Below, one piece after another: positions 6,851-16,100 of a stretch of 25,110 bases of DNA. The notes beneath the pieces are model-generated. The model did no database searches. It was not told the origin of the DNA and saw only the letters and a program-made list of their open reading frames with translations. Location: contig JBBQNQ010000044.1 in NCBI GenBank assembly GCA_038330095.1, positions 1 to 25,110 of the forward strand, read 5' to 3'. A program made the position numbers and the translations under genes. Within the stretch, counting starts at the first letter, position 1. Every line of letters begins with the position of its first letter. The stretch is from JBBPZA01 sp038330095 (lineage in GTDB: Bacteria; Actinomycetota; Thermoleophilia; Solirubrobacterales; Solirubrobacteraceae).

Positions 6851-9042
6851 CGCGCCGGCACCGCCGCGACCAGCAGCGCGAGGTCGTCGCGCGTGACGCC
6901 GTTCTGCAGGGCCACCGCGTGCTCCTCGACGCGGCGGGCGATCTCGTTGGCGGGCTGCCCCGCGCACGAGGCGGCGAGCTCGACGAGCGCCTCCGGCGAC
7001 ATCACGCGCTGCGGGGCGCCCGCCTCCACCAGGCCATCGGTGAACAGCAGCAGTGCGTCGCCGGGCTCCAGGTCGAACGGGTAGTTCTCGTGGACGACCT
7101 CGGGCATCACGCCGAGCAGCGTTCCCGGCTCGCCGACGACGCGCGCCGTCCCGTCGGCGCGAATCACGAGCGGCAGAGGATGCCCTCCGCTGGCCAGGCA
7201 CACGCTCGTGCCGGCATCCGAGACCTCCAAGCGTGCGAAGACCGCGGTGCCGAAGCGGTTGTCGGTGCCCTGGCGCAGCATGGCCTCGTTGAGCTGGGCG
7301 AACACCTCGCTGGGCCCCTGGGCGACCATCGCCGCCGCGCGGACGGTGTAGCGCATCAACGCCGTGACCGCCGCCGCCTCGGCTCCCTTGCCACAGACGT
7401 CGCCGATCACCAGCGCCCACTGATCCTCGGCAACGGCGAAGACGTCGTAGAAGTCCCCGCCGACATCGTTGTGCTCGCCGGCCGGCCGGTAGCGCCCCGC
7501 CAGCTCGAGCCCGGGGATCGTCGGCAGGTGCGGGGGCAGCAGGCTCTCCTGCAAGGTGCGGGCGATCGTGCTGCGACTGCGGTACAGGCGCGCGTTCTCC
7601 ACTGCGGCGGCCGCGCGCGCCGCGAGCTCCTCGGCCACCCCCAGGTCCTCCTCGTCGAAGCGAGACCCCTCAGCGTCGTTGACGAAGGACAGCGCGCCGA
7701 GAACCCGGCCACGGCTGCGCAGCGGCACGATCATGCACGAGCGAAGCTCGAGCTCGCGCAAGACCTGGAGGTGCTCGGCGTCGCGGGCGCGCTCGGCGAG
7801 CAGCTCGTCTGGGATCTCGGGATAAAGCAGCGACTTGCCGGTGCGCAACACGAGCGCGGTCCCGTCGGGGTCCTCCATCGTGGGCGGCCAGCGCTCTGAC
7901 AGCTCCCAGCCGTAGCGCTCCTTCTCCGGCTCGGCGTGCGCGAGCGCGACGCGCGAAATCGAACCGTCGGCGCCGACGGTGTCGATCGCGCACCACTGGG
8001 CGCGCTCGGGGACCGCGAGGCTGGCCACCCGCCCGAGCGTCTCCTCATAGTCAAGGCTCTCGGACAGCAGGGCGCCGGCCTCGGCGAGGAAGCGCGCGCG
8101 TCGCTCGGCGGCCTCGGCACGCCGTCGCGCCTCGCGCTCGGCGGTCAGTGCGCGCTCGCGCTCCTCCTCGGCTCGCTTGGCCTCGGTGGTCTCGAGCAGG
8201 ATCACCCCGAGGCCGCTCACCGCACCGGCGGCGTCGTGAACGGGGTAAGCGCTGGTGAGGAAGTGGCGCCTGCCGTCGGGCGCTGCGCTCATCTGGAGCA
8301 AGACGTCGGCGGCCACGATCGCCTCGCCGGTCTCCATCACCGCGCGAAGCTCGGCCACGAGCTCCTCGCCGACCTCGGGCAGCACCTCGAACAGAGGGCG
8401 GCCGAGGTGCTCCGAAGCGGCGATCCCGTTCATGGCGGCCAGGGCCGGATTGACCCGGACGTAGCGCAGCTCGCGGTCCAGGTAGGCCAGGCCGACCGGG
8501 GCGGTCTGGAAGATGGCGTCGAGGAGCGCGAGCGCCTCGACCGAGCGTCCCTGGGCCGCCTGCGCGTCCTCGTAGAGGCGCGCGTTCTCCTCCGCCTGGC
8601 GCGCCGCCTCGCGCTGGACGGTCTTCAGCGCGGTGACGTCCTCGAAGGCCAGGACGATCGTGTCGCCGTGGCCGAAGGCAGCCGGCACGGTGTCGGTGGA
8701 GATCAGCAGCGAGCGCACGCCGTCGGGCAGGTGCCAGTCCATCTCGAAGCTCTCGATCCGCTCGCCACGAGCCGCCCGCACGCTGGGCAGCTCATCGCCG
8801 GTCAGGCGCCGGCCCGAGGCGTCGGTGAAGTGGTAGGCCTGATAGCGCTCGCTCAGCTCGCCGCGCGGGAACTCGCCGCCGGCCAGGCGGTCAGCCGCCT
8901 TGTTGGCGAAGGTCACGCGCACCGTGCCCGGCTCGACCAGCAGCAGCGGCGTGGGCATGAGATCGAGGATGGCCGCCAGCCAGCCGAGCTGCGAGGGCCC
9001 GTCCTCGCGCCCAGAAGCCTCCCGTGGCTCGGTAGCGCTCAA
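6847..9042 (-). CDS. PAS-PAS-GAF-SpoIIE serine phosphatase
   Basis: From a TTG at 9042 the product has 731 residues. There is one PAS domain at about 20-140, a second at about 165-290, a charged coiled coil (about 283-320), a GAF domain (about 320-487) and a PP2C/SpoIIE phosphatase domain (about 510-731). The phosphatase metal motifs are visible: GGDFYD (528-533), GDVCGKG (547-553), FTDG (667-670) and DD (719-720). Such proteins dephosphorylate anti-sigma antagonists in partner-switching stress or development pathways, here under redox, ligand or light input through PAS/GAF. No cognate antagonist or anti-sigma kinase is in the window. The start is uncertain: TTG 9042 keeps the whole PAS domain, while ATG 8958 would trim its first strand. 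No strong Shine-Dalgarno is visible. It lies 62 bp after the penicillin-acylase gene and overlaps the FMO gene by 4 bp. Confidence 0.9.
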   Translation of the reverse strand: MSATEPREASGREDGPSQLGWLAAILDLMPTPLLLVEPGTVRVTFANKAADRLAGGEFPRGELSERYQAYHFTDASGRRLTGDELPSVRAARGERIESFEMDWHLPDGVRSLLISTDTVPAAFGHGDTIVLAFEDVTALKTVQREAARQAEENARLYEDAQAAQGRSVEALALLDAIFQTAPVGLAYLDRELRYVRVNPALAAMNGIAASEHLGRPLFEVLPEVGEELVAELRAVMETGEAIVAADVLLQMSAAPDGRRHFLTSAYPVHDAAGAVSGLGVILLETTEAKRAEEERERALTAEREARRRAEAAERRARFLAEAGALLSESLDYEETLGRVASLAVPERAQWCAIDTVGADGSISRVALAHAEPEKERYGWELSERWPPTMEDPDGTALVLRTGKSLLYPEIPDELLAERARDAEHLQVLRELELRSCMIVPLRSRGRVLGALSFVNDAEGSRFDEEDLGVAEELAARAAAAVENARLYRSRSTIARTLQESLLPPHLPTIPGLELAGRYRPAGEHNDVGGDFYDVFAVAEDQWALVIGDVCGKGAEAAAVTALMRYTVRAAAMVAQGPSEVFAQLNEAMLRQGTDNRFGTAVFARLEVSDAGTSVCLASGGHPLPLVIRADGTARVVGEPGTLLGVMPEVVHENYPFDLEPGDALLLFTDGLVEAGAPQRVMSPEALVELAASCAGQPANEIARRVEEHAVALQNGVTRDDLALLVAAVPAR

Positions 9043-9104
9043 GACGACCAGCTTAACGCGCCGGGACGGCGCGCCCGCTCGGGCCCCGGCGCCGCGACGG
9101 CCTG

Positions 9105-11534
9105 CTAACGCCGGCCTTTGAAGCTGATCACCTGCTGGATTCCGGTGGGCCGGTTGGTGTAGGCCATGGTGATCAGCTTGAGCGGGGAGAACTCGATCTG
9201 CTGCCCGGAGGCGTCCTCCCGCCAGGCGGCCGGATCGGGGCCCTGGAGCACCGAGAGCCGGACGGCAGTCGCCTGCAGCGCACTCCACAGCGAATCCGCG
9301 CAGCGCTTCAGGCTGCCCTTGCCGCAGTAGCCGGTGGAGTAGGGCTGCTTGACCGGCCGGCCAAGCAGCGTCCGGAAGTCCTTCTGCATGTAGTGGTACC
9401 AGCCGCTGTACTGACCGCTCGGAGGCGCGTCGAAGCGGCTCTGGCGAGTCGCGAGCTGGTCGCACAGCGCCCGGCCCAGCCGCGGGCACATCGCCGCGTC
9501 GGCGAGGTCGTCCCACGCGGCGTCCATGATCGCCGCCCCCGCGAAGTCCAGCTTGCCGTCGCCGTTGAGGTCAAGCCGCGGAGCGCGTTCGCGCGACCAG
9601 CGGATCAGCTCGTCGCGCACCCTCACGGCGAGCTTGCTGGGGGCCTTGCCCCTGGCCAGCACGGCGTCCAGTGTCGGGTAGAAGATCCGCCCGCGGACGT
9701 CCTCGGTGGCGGCCGCGTTCATCGCGCTGGTCACCGAGGCGAGCGTGTGGCGCTTGCGCCGGGCGAGCTCGGCACGCAGCATGGTCACGCGGGGGATCGG
9801 GCCCTCGTTGCCGAAGCGGTCGTCGCCGGCGACGAAGTCGCGCGCCGGCTTCTCGTTCCAGTTGGTGAGGATGCCGTCGGACACCGTGCCCTGGGGATGG
9901 CGCGAGTTGGCCAGGAAGCCGCTCCACTCAAAGCCGCCGCGACCGTCGGTGGGCAGGCCGGGGTCGACGCCCTTCGGGCGCAGCGGCAGCGCGCCGGTGG
10001 TGTAGATCCCGGTCGTGCTCTCGTCGGCGTAGAAGGAGTTGAAGGTCTGCGGCGTCTGGGCGGCCGAGCGCTTGAAGTCCGCGAACGACCGGATCCGGCT
10101 CTTGTAGGTGAGGTCCTGGAAGAAGAGCTGGTCCAGCGTGTCCTTGCCATAGCTCGAGCGCTTGCGGGCGATCGCGACCGTGCGGCCGCCGTCGCGGGCC
10201 TTGCCGTAGCCGGTGACCGGCCCGTGGACGGTCTGGTAGAAGCTGATCGGGGTGTCGACGCCGGCGCGCGTGAGCGTGCCGGCGTCCACGCGCTTCATCG
10301 GACGGCACTCGCCCCGGTAGAGGTACTTGATCCGGCTGCCGTCGCACAGCGTCTCGGCGTAGGAGTCGATGATGTCCGCTCCTGCGGAGGTGAGCGTGAA
10401 CGCGAAGTCCTCGCCGCGGCCGATGAGCATGTAGCCCGGGAACGGGGCGGAGGTCGCGCCGCGCACGTCGATGTTCGGTCCGTGCAGGCCGATCTCGGTC
10501 GTCAGGCCCGGGAAGAAGTAGCCGATCTGAGGGCCCCCTACGAACAGCGGCCGGCCGCTCAGGGAGCGCCGGCCGGAGACCATCAGGATGTTCGATGCCT
10601 CGCTGCGCGGGGTCCGAGCGCTCGCCGAGCCCTCGGAGACCGGCACGTAGGAGCCGTTGCGCAGCACCACGGACCCGCGCCCCGAGGGCCGCTGCGCCTC
10701 GTAGGGAGCACGCTTGGCGAGCGTGGTCGTCGTGTCGGGGTCGTTGCGCGCGCGCAGGTCCTCGAAGACGTTGGCACCCCGCTGGGTGCCGAAGCGCTTG
10801 CGCAGGCCGTCGAGGAACTCGCTGTTGGGCGCCTCGGCGCCGCCGCCCTGCCCGAGGAACTGGCCCTTGATCGCGTTCAGCGCGAAGATGTCGTTGCGCG
10901 TGAAGGGCGCCGTGGCCGGCTGGTTCGCCTTGAACCAGGTGTTGATGCCCTCGAGGTAGGTGTCGATGTCGCGCAGGAGGCGCTCGCCCTTGCGGCCGGC
11001 GCGACGGATAACGCTGCTCTGCTTGGCGACGATCCGGTTGGTCTGCTTGCTGGGCTTGAACTGGCCGAGGTTCCTGATCAGCGTGATGGCGGACAGGTTC
11101 GGCGCGTCGATTGCGGCGAGCAGGCCGATGTAGCGCGCCTGGCCGAGCAGCAGCGTCTGGTTCTCGGCGGTCTCATAGCCCGCCCCGAAGATGACGTCGT
11201 CGTCTGTCTTGCCGTAGACGTGCGGGACGTTGAACGTGTCGCGCTTGATGGTGACACCGGGCCTGTCGGGGATCGTCTCCTCGCGGACGATCGTGCCCGG
11301 GTCCAGGCGCTCGGACTTGAAGTAAGTGCGCAGGTCGGAGTCCGTGACGCGGTCGAAGAGCGGCGTGAGGCCGTTGTACATCTGCGCCTGGCGGTCGGCG
11401 CCGGGACCGGGCGTCTGGGACTGGCCCGACGGGAGGATGTTCAGCGCCGTGGTGGCGAAGTCCTGTGCGAGCGCGGGGGACGCGCCGAGCAGACCGAACG
11501 CCAGGCAGGCAGCGGCAGCGGTGCGACGCAGCAT
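9105..11534 (-). CDS. Exported penicillin acylase family Ntn hydrolase
   Basis: The precursor is 809 residues with a clear signal peptide (MLRRTAAAACLAFG..., likely cleaved after ALA at about 23). The family fold is seen in FNVPHVYGKTDDDVIFGAGY (101-120), with the usual A-chain pattern. The predicted autocatalytic cleavage makes S314 the N-terminal nucleophile of the beta chain (S314-N315-ILMVSG, compare SNMWVIG of penicillin G acylase). NWNEKP at 558-563 supplies the oxyanion-site Asn. DLNGDGKLDF (655-664) resembles a calcium loop. The start is set by the purine-rich GGAGAGGAG upstream of ATG 11534; a longer frame to 11603 would overlap gltD. Substrates in this family include beta-lactams and N-acyl homoserine lactones, so amide or lactone cleavage outside the cell (possibly quorum quenching) is inferred. 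It follows gltD by 40 bp. Confidence 0.92.
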   Translation of the reverse strand: MLRRTAAAACLAFGLLGASPALAQDFATTALNILPSGQSQTPGPGADRQAQMYNGLTPLFDRVTDSDLRTYFKSERLDPGTIVREETIPDRPGVTIKRDTFNVPHVYGKTDDDVIFGAGYETAENQTLLLGQARYIGLLAAIDAPNLSAITLIRNLGQFKPSKQTNRIVAKQSSVIRRAGRKGERLLRDIDTYLEGINTWFKANQPATAPFTRNDIFALNAIKGQFLGQGGGAEAPNSEFLDGLRKRFGTQRGANVFEDLRARNDPDTTTTLAKRAPYEAQRPSGRGSVVLRNGSYVPVSEGSASARTPRSEASNILMVSGRRSLSGRPLFVGGPQIGYFFPGLTTEIGLHGPNIDVRGATSAPFPGYMLIGRGEDFAFTLTSAGADIIDSYAETLCDGSRIKYLYRGECRPMKRVDAGTLTRAGVDTPISFYQTVHGPVTGYGKARDGGRTVAIARKRSSYGKDTLDQLFFQDLTYKSRIRSFADFKRSAAQTPQTFNSFYADESTTGIYTTGALPLRPKGVDPGLPTDGRGGFEWSGFLANSRHPQGTVSDGILTNWNEKPARDFVAGDDRFGNEGPIPRVTMLRAELARRKRHTLASVTSAMNAAATEDVRGRIFYPTLDAVLARGKAPSKLAVRVRDELIRWSRERAPRLDLNGDGKLDFAGAAIMDAAWDDLADAAMCPRLGRALCDQLATRQSRFDAPPSGQYSGWYHYMQKDFRTLLGRPVKQPYSTGYCGKGSLKRCADSLWSALQATAVRLSVLQGPDPAAWREDASGQQIEFSPLKLITMAYTNRPTGIQQVISFKGRR

Positions 11535-11538
11535 GGGG

Positions 11539-11555
11539 CTCCTCTCCTCCTCCTC
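11539..11555 (-). promoter_or_regulatory. Shine-Dalgarno tract fixing the start of the penicillin-acylase gene
   Basis: On the minus strand this is a run of GAG/GGAG units ending a few bases before ATG 11534. It favours this Met, which begins a good signal peptide, over the in-frame Met at 11603 inside gltD. Confidence 0.75.
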
Positions 11556-11574
11556 AGATACGAGAGGCAGAAAG

Positions 11575-13131
11575 CTAGCGCGGTGGCGCGAAGAACGCGT
11601 CACCCGGCGCGACCGAGCCGGCCGTCTCGGCCTCCTCGCGCAGCAGGTGGGTGAGCTCCTCGTCGGCGAGCGCGCCGAGGATCACCTCCTCGCGGGCCTG
11701 GCCGGCCCGTCCGGTGAGGTGGCGGTCGACGATCCGCGCGCACTTGCGGCCCTCGGCGATCGCGGTGACCACGAGCGCCTGGCCCATGCGAGCGTCGCCG
11801 CAGGCGAAGATGCCGGCCTCCGAGGTCTCGTAGGTCGGCGCCTTGACGTTGCCGCGCCGGTCGAGGTCGACCCCGAGCTGCTCGACGAGCCCCTCGTGCT
11901 CAGGGTGTGAGAAGCCGATCGCGATCAGGACCAGGTCCGCGGGCTCGGAGAACTCGCTGCCGGGCACCGAGCGCAGGTCTCGCGAAGAGGTGCCGGTCAC
12001 CTGGCGCGCCCGTACCTCTCGCACGCGTCCCGCCTCGTCGCCCACCAGCTCGATGACCTGCGTGCCCCACTCGCGCTCGCCGCCCTCGTCCAGGGCGTAG
12101 GTGGTCAGCGTGCGCTTTGGGGGCAGCGGCCACGGCGTGCCGGCCGGGCGGCCGTCGGGCGGCAGCTCGGGGTAGACGTCGAGCATGCGGGTGCTCGCGG
12201 CGCCCTCTCGGATCGCGTTGGAGATGCAGTCCATGCCGGTGTCACCGCCCCCGACGACGACCAAGCGCCTGCCGGCAGCGCTGATCGGGTGCTCGGGCGC
12301 GGGCGCCGGGCGACCGTTCATCTGCGCCACCGCGCGGTTGCGCTGGTAGAGGTAGTCCATCGCGTAGTGCACTTCCTGCAGCTCGCGCCCGGGGACCTCG
12401 AGGTCGCGGTGCACGCGCGAGCCGATCGCGATCACCAGTGCGTCGTGGCGCGCACGCAACTCGTCCGCGCTGGGGTCACGGCCGGCGTCGACGCCGTAGG
12501 CGAAACGCACGCCCTCGGCCTCCATCAGCGCAACCCGGCGGTCGATGACCGGCTTCTCGAGCTTGGCGTCGGGCACACCGAAGCGCAGCAGGCCGCCCGG
12601 GCCCTCGTCGCGCTCGTAGACGGTGACCTCGTGGCCGCGCTTGTTGAGCTCGGCCGCGACGGCGAGCCCCGCGGGCCCCGAGCCGACGACGCCGACCGTC
12701 TGGCCCGAGCGCTCGCGCGGCGCGCGCGGCACGATCCAGCCCTCCTGCCAGCCGCGCTCGGCGATGGCCAGCTCGATCATCTCGATGGTCACCGGGTCGT
12801 CGTTGATGTCCAGAACGCAGGCCGACTCGCACGGCGCCGGGCAGATCAGGCCCGTGAACTCCGGGAACGGGTTGGTGGCGTGCAGCTGCTCGAGGGCCTC
12901 GTGCCAGTCGCCGCGATAGACGAGGTCGTTCCAGTCCGGGATCAGGTTGCCGAGCGGGCAGCCCTCGTGGCAGAACGGGATGCCGCAGTCCATGCAGCGC
13001 CCGCCCTGCGCGCGCAGCTCCTCCTCATCGGGCAGATCGAAGTAGCGCCTGTAGTCGTGCACGCGCTCGCGCGGGTCGCGCTTGTCAAACCCGTGGCGCG
13101 TGACCCTGATGAAGCTGCCCAGCTCGCCCAT
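11575..13131 (-). CDS. gltD: Glutamate synthase small (beta) subunit
   Basis: The 518-residue subunit takes electrons from NAD(P)H and passes them through FAD and Fe-S clusters to GltB for glutamate formation. Cysteines for the N-terminal [4Fe-4S] clusters are seen at C46, C49, C54, C58 and again C97, C101, C105. GSGPAG (150-155) is the FAD-binding motif and GGGDTG (294-299) the NADPH-binding motif. CGDAR near the C-terminus completes the FAD site. It is about 30-40 residues longer than many GltD proteins because of a C-terminal tail rich in Glu and Ala. Its ATG shares one base with the gltB stop (TGATG), giving translational coupling and fixing the start. Confidence 0.96.
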   Translation of the reverse strand: MGELGSFIRVTRHGFDKRDPRERVHDYRRYFDLPDEEELRAQGGRCMDCGIPFCHEGCPLGNLIPDWNDLVYRGDWHEALEQLHATNPFPEFTGLICPAPCESACVLDINDDPVTIEMIELAIAERGWQEGWIVPRAPRERSGQTVGVVGSGPAGLAVAAELNKRGHEVTVYERDEGPGGLLRFGVPDAKLEKPVIDRRVALMEAEGVRFAYGVDAGRDPSADELRARHDALVIAIGSRVHRDLEVPGRELQEVHYAMDYLYQRNRAVAQMNGRPAPAPEHPISAAGRRLVVVGGGDTGMDCISNAIREGAASTRMLDVYPELPPDGRPAGTPWPLPPKRTLTTYALDEGGEREWGTQVIELVGDEAGRVREVRARQVTGTSSRDLRSVPGSEFSEPADLVLIAIGFSHPEHEGLVEQLGVDLDRRGNVKAPTYETSEAGIFACGDARMGQALVVTAIAEGRKCARIVDRHLTGRAGQAREEVILGALADEELTHLLREEAETAGSVAPGDAFFAPPR

Positions 13132-16100
13132 CAGGCCTGGGTGGCGTCTGCGGGCTCGGGCGAAGCAGGGGCGCGCGGGCTGTCGCGCATCGCGATCCCA
13201 CCCGCCGGGGCCTGGCGCGAGACGACCCCGTCGCCCTCCGCGGCGAGCTCGGCCAGCGCGCGCTTGTAGTCGCGCGGCATGACCTTGACGAATCTGGGCA
13301 GCAGCGACTCCCACGAGGAGAGCACGCGCTCGGCGACGGGTGAGCCGGTGCGCTGTGCGTGCTCTGCGATCAGCCCGCGCAGCTCGATCTCCTCGTCGGG
13401 ACCGATCTCCTCGAAATCGACGAGCTCCATGTTGCAGCGAGCGGGGAAGGCACCCTCCTCGTCGAGGACGTAGGCGACTCCGCCGCTCATTCCCGCGGCG
13501 AAGTTGCGCCCCGTCGAGCCGAGCACCACGACCCGGCCGCCCGTCATGTACTCGCAGCCGTGGTCGCCCAGGCCCTCGACCACGGCGAGGACACCGGAGT
13601 TGCGCACGGCGAAGCGCTCGCCGGCCAGGCCGCAGAAGAACGCGCGGCCGCTCGTGGCGCCGTAGAGGACGGTGTTGCCGACGATCACGTTGTCCTGCGC
13701 CGAGTAGGTGTGGCCCTGGGGCGGCATCACGGCCAGCACGCCGCCCGACATCCCCTTGCCGGTGTAGTCGTTGGCGTCGCCCTGCAGGGTGAAGCTGACC
13801 CCCGGGGCGAGCCATGCGCCGAAGCTCTGGCCCGCCGACCCGCAGAAGCGCACCTGGATGGTCTCCTCGGCCAGCCCCGCGGCGCCGTGGGTGCGGGCGA
13901 CCTCGCTGGACAGCAGCCCGCCGACCGCGCGGTTGACGTTTCGCAACGGGCGCTCGAGCTCCACCCGCTCACCGCGCTCTAGCGCGGGGGCGGCGGCGTC
14001 GATGAGCTCCCAGTCCAGCGCGTCGTCGAGCACCGGCTCGGGGCCGCGCACCCGCCGGCGCGGCGCTCCCTCCGCCACGTCAGGGAACGAGAGGACCTTC
14101 TCGAGGTCCACCCCGCGTGCCTTCCAGTGGTCGATCGCGTCGTCGACCTCGAGCAGGTCCGCCCGGCCGACGAGCTCGTCCATGGTCCGCACGCCGAGCG
14201 CGGCCATCAGGCCGCGGACCTCCTCGGCCACCAGGAACAGGTAGTTGATGACGTGCTCGGGCTTGCCACGGAAGCGCTCGCGCAGGACGGGGTCCTGGGT
14301 CGCGATGCCCACGGGGCAGGTGTTCAGGTGGCAGACGCGCATCATGATGCAGCCCGTTGCGACCAGCGGGGCCGTGGAGAAGCCGAACTCGTCGGCGCCG
14401 AGCAGCGCCGCGATCACTACGTCGCGCCCGGTGCGCATCTGCCCGTCGGCCTCCACCAGGATGCGCGAGCGCAGGTCCTGCTGGAGCAGCGTCTGCTGGG
14501 TCTCGGCGAGCCCGATCTCCCACGGGATCCCGGCGTGCTGAATCGAAGCCTGCGGGGAGGCGCCGGTGCCGCCGTCGTGACCGGCGATGGTCACGTGGTC
14601 GGCGTTGGCCTTGGCCACGCCGGCTGCGACCGTGCCCACGCCCACTTCGGACACGAGCTTCACCGAGATGCGCGCATCGCGGTTGGCGGTGCGCAGGTCG
14701 TAGATGAGCTGCTTGAGATCCTCGATCGAGTAGATGTCGTGGTGGGGCGGAGGCGAGATGAGCCCCACGCCCGGCGTCGAGTGGCGCAGGCGGGCGATGT
14801 AGCGGTCGACCTTGTGGCCGGGCAGCTGGCCGCCCTCGCCGGGCTTTGCCCCCTGGGCGACCTTGATCTGGATCTGGTCGGCGTTGACCAGGTAGTCGAT
14901 CGTCACCCCGAAGCGCCCCGAGGCGACCTGCTTGATCGCCGAGCGGCGCTCGTCGCGGTTGCGCGCCTCGTCCTCGCCGCCCTCGCCCGTGTTCGAGCGC
15001 GCGCCGAGCCGGTTCATCGCGACGGCGAGCGTTTCGTGGGCCTCGGGCGAGAGCGCGCCGAGGCTCATGCCCCCGCTCGAGAAGCGCTTGACGATCTCCT
15101 TCGCCGGCTCGACCTCGCCGAGCGCGATGGGCTCGGGCGCGAGGCGCAGGCGCATCAGCCCGCGCAGCGTCGACCGCTTCACCGCCTCGTCGTTGACCAG
15201 CGTCGCGAACTCCTCGTACTTCACGCGCGCGTCCGCACCGTCCCCGTCGCCGTTGCCGTTGCCGTTGCGCACGCTGTGCTGCAGCAGCGAGATCGTGTCG
15301 GGGTTCCAGCCGTGGAACTCGCCGCCGCGGCGCCACTGGTAGATGCCGCCGACCGGCAGCATGTCGTTCTTGTTCTCGGGATAGGCGCGGCCGTGACGGT
15401 CCAGGGTCTCGCGGGCCAGCACGTCCAGCCCAACCCCGCCGATGCGCGATGCGGTGCCGGTGAAGTGGCGCTCGACGAGCTCGGGCTCGAGCCCGACGGC
15501 CTCGAAGATCTGCGCGCCGCAGTAGGACTGGATGGTCGAGATGCCCATCTTGGAGATGACCTTGAGCAGGCCCTTGCCGATCGCGGTGACCACCCGCGCC
15601 TCGGCCTCCTCGATCGTCGTGTCCCCGTCGAGCTTGCCCTCGTCGTGCAGCTCGTCGATGGACTCGAACAGCAGATAGGGGTTCACCGCGCTCGCGCCGT
15701 AGCCGATCAGCGTCGCGACGTGATGGATCTCGCGCGGCTCACCGGACTCGACGATCAGCCCGGCGCGCAGCCGCGTGCCCTCGCGCACGAGGTGGTGATG
15801 GACCGCCGCGGTGGCCAGCAGCGAGGGGACGGGGGCGCGCTCCGTGCCGACGTTGCGGTCGGAGAGCACGAGCACGCACACGCCGCGCTCGATCGCCTCT
15901 TGTCCCTCGGCGCAGACACGGTCGAGCGCGCGCGCCATGCCGTCCGCGCCCTCGGACACCGGCCACGTGATGTCAAGCGTGTGGGTCTCGAACACCGAGG
16001 GGTCGACGCGGCGGACCTTCTCGAGCTCGTGGTTGCGCAGCACGGGCTGGGGCATCACGAGCTGACGAGCGTGCTCGGGGGTTTCCTCGAACAGGTTGCG

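Noticed and set aside
5582..7084. 500-codon open frame antisense to the monooxygenase
   Set aside because: It mirrors the FMO motifs and is not a separate gene.
9043..9516. N-terminal extension of the PAS phosphatase
   Set aside because: The extra residues are Arg/Ala/Pro-rich and overlap the 3' end of the acylase gene in another frame. TTG 9042 fits the PAS domain better.
9393..11654. 753-codon open frame antisense to the penicillin acylase
   Set aside because: Shadow of a gene with signal peptide and catalytic Ser-Asn; the translation has no recognisable motif.
15238..15267. CRISPR or other spaced repeat array
   Set aside because: The repeats are six bases, directly adjacent and in the coding frame of gltB, so it is a microsatellite, not a spacer array.
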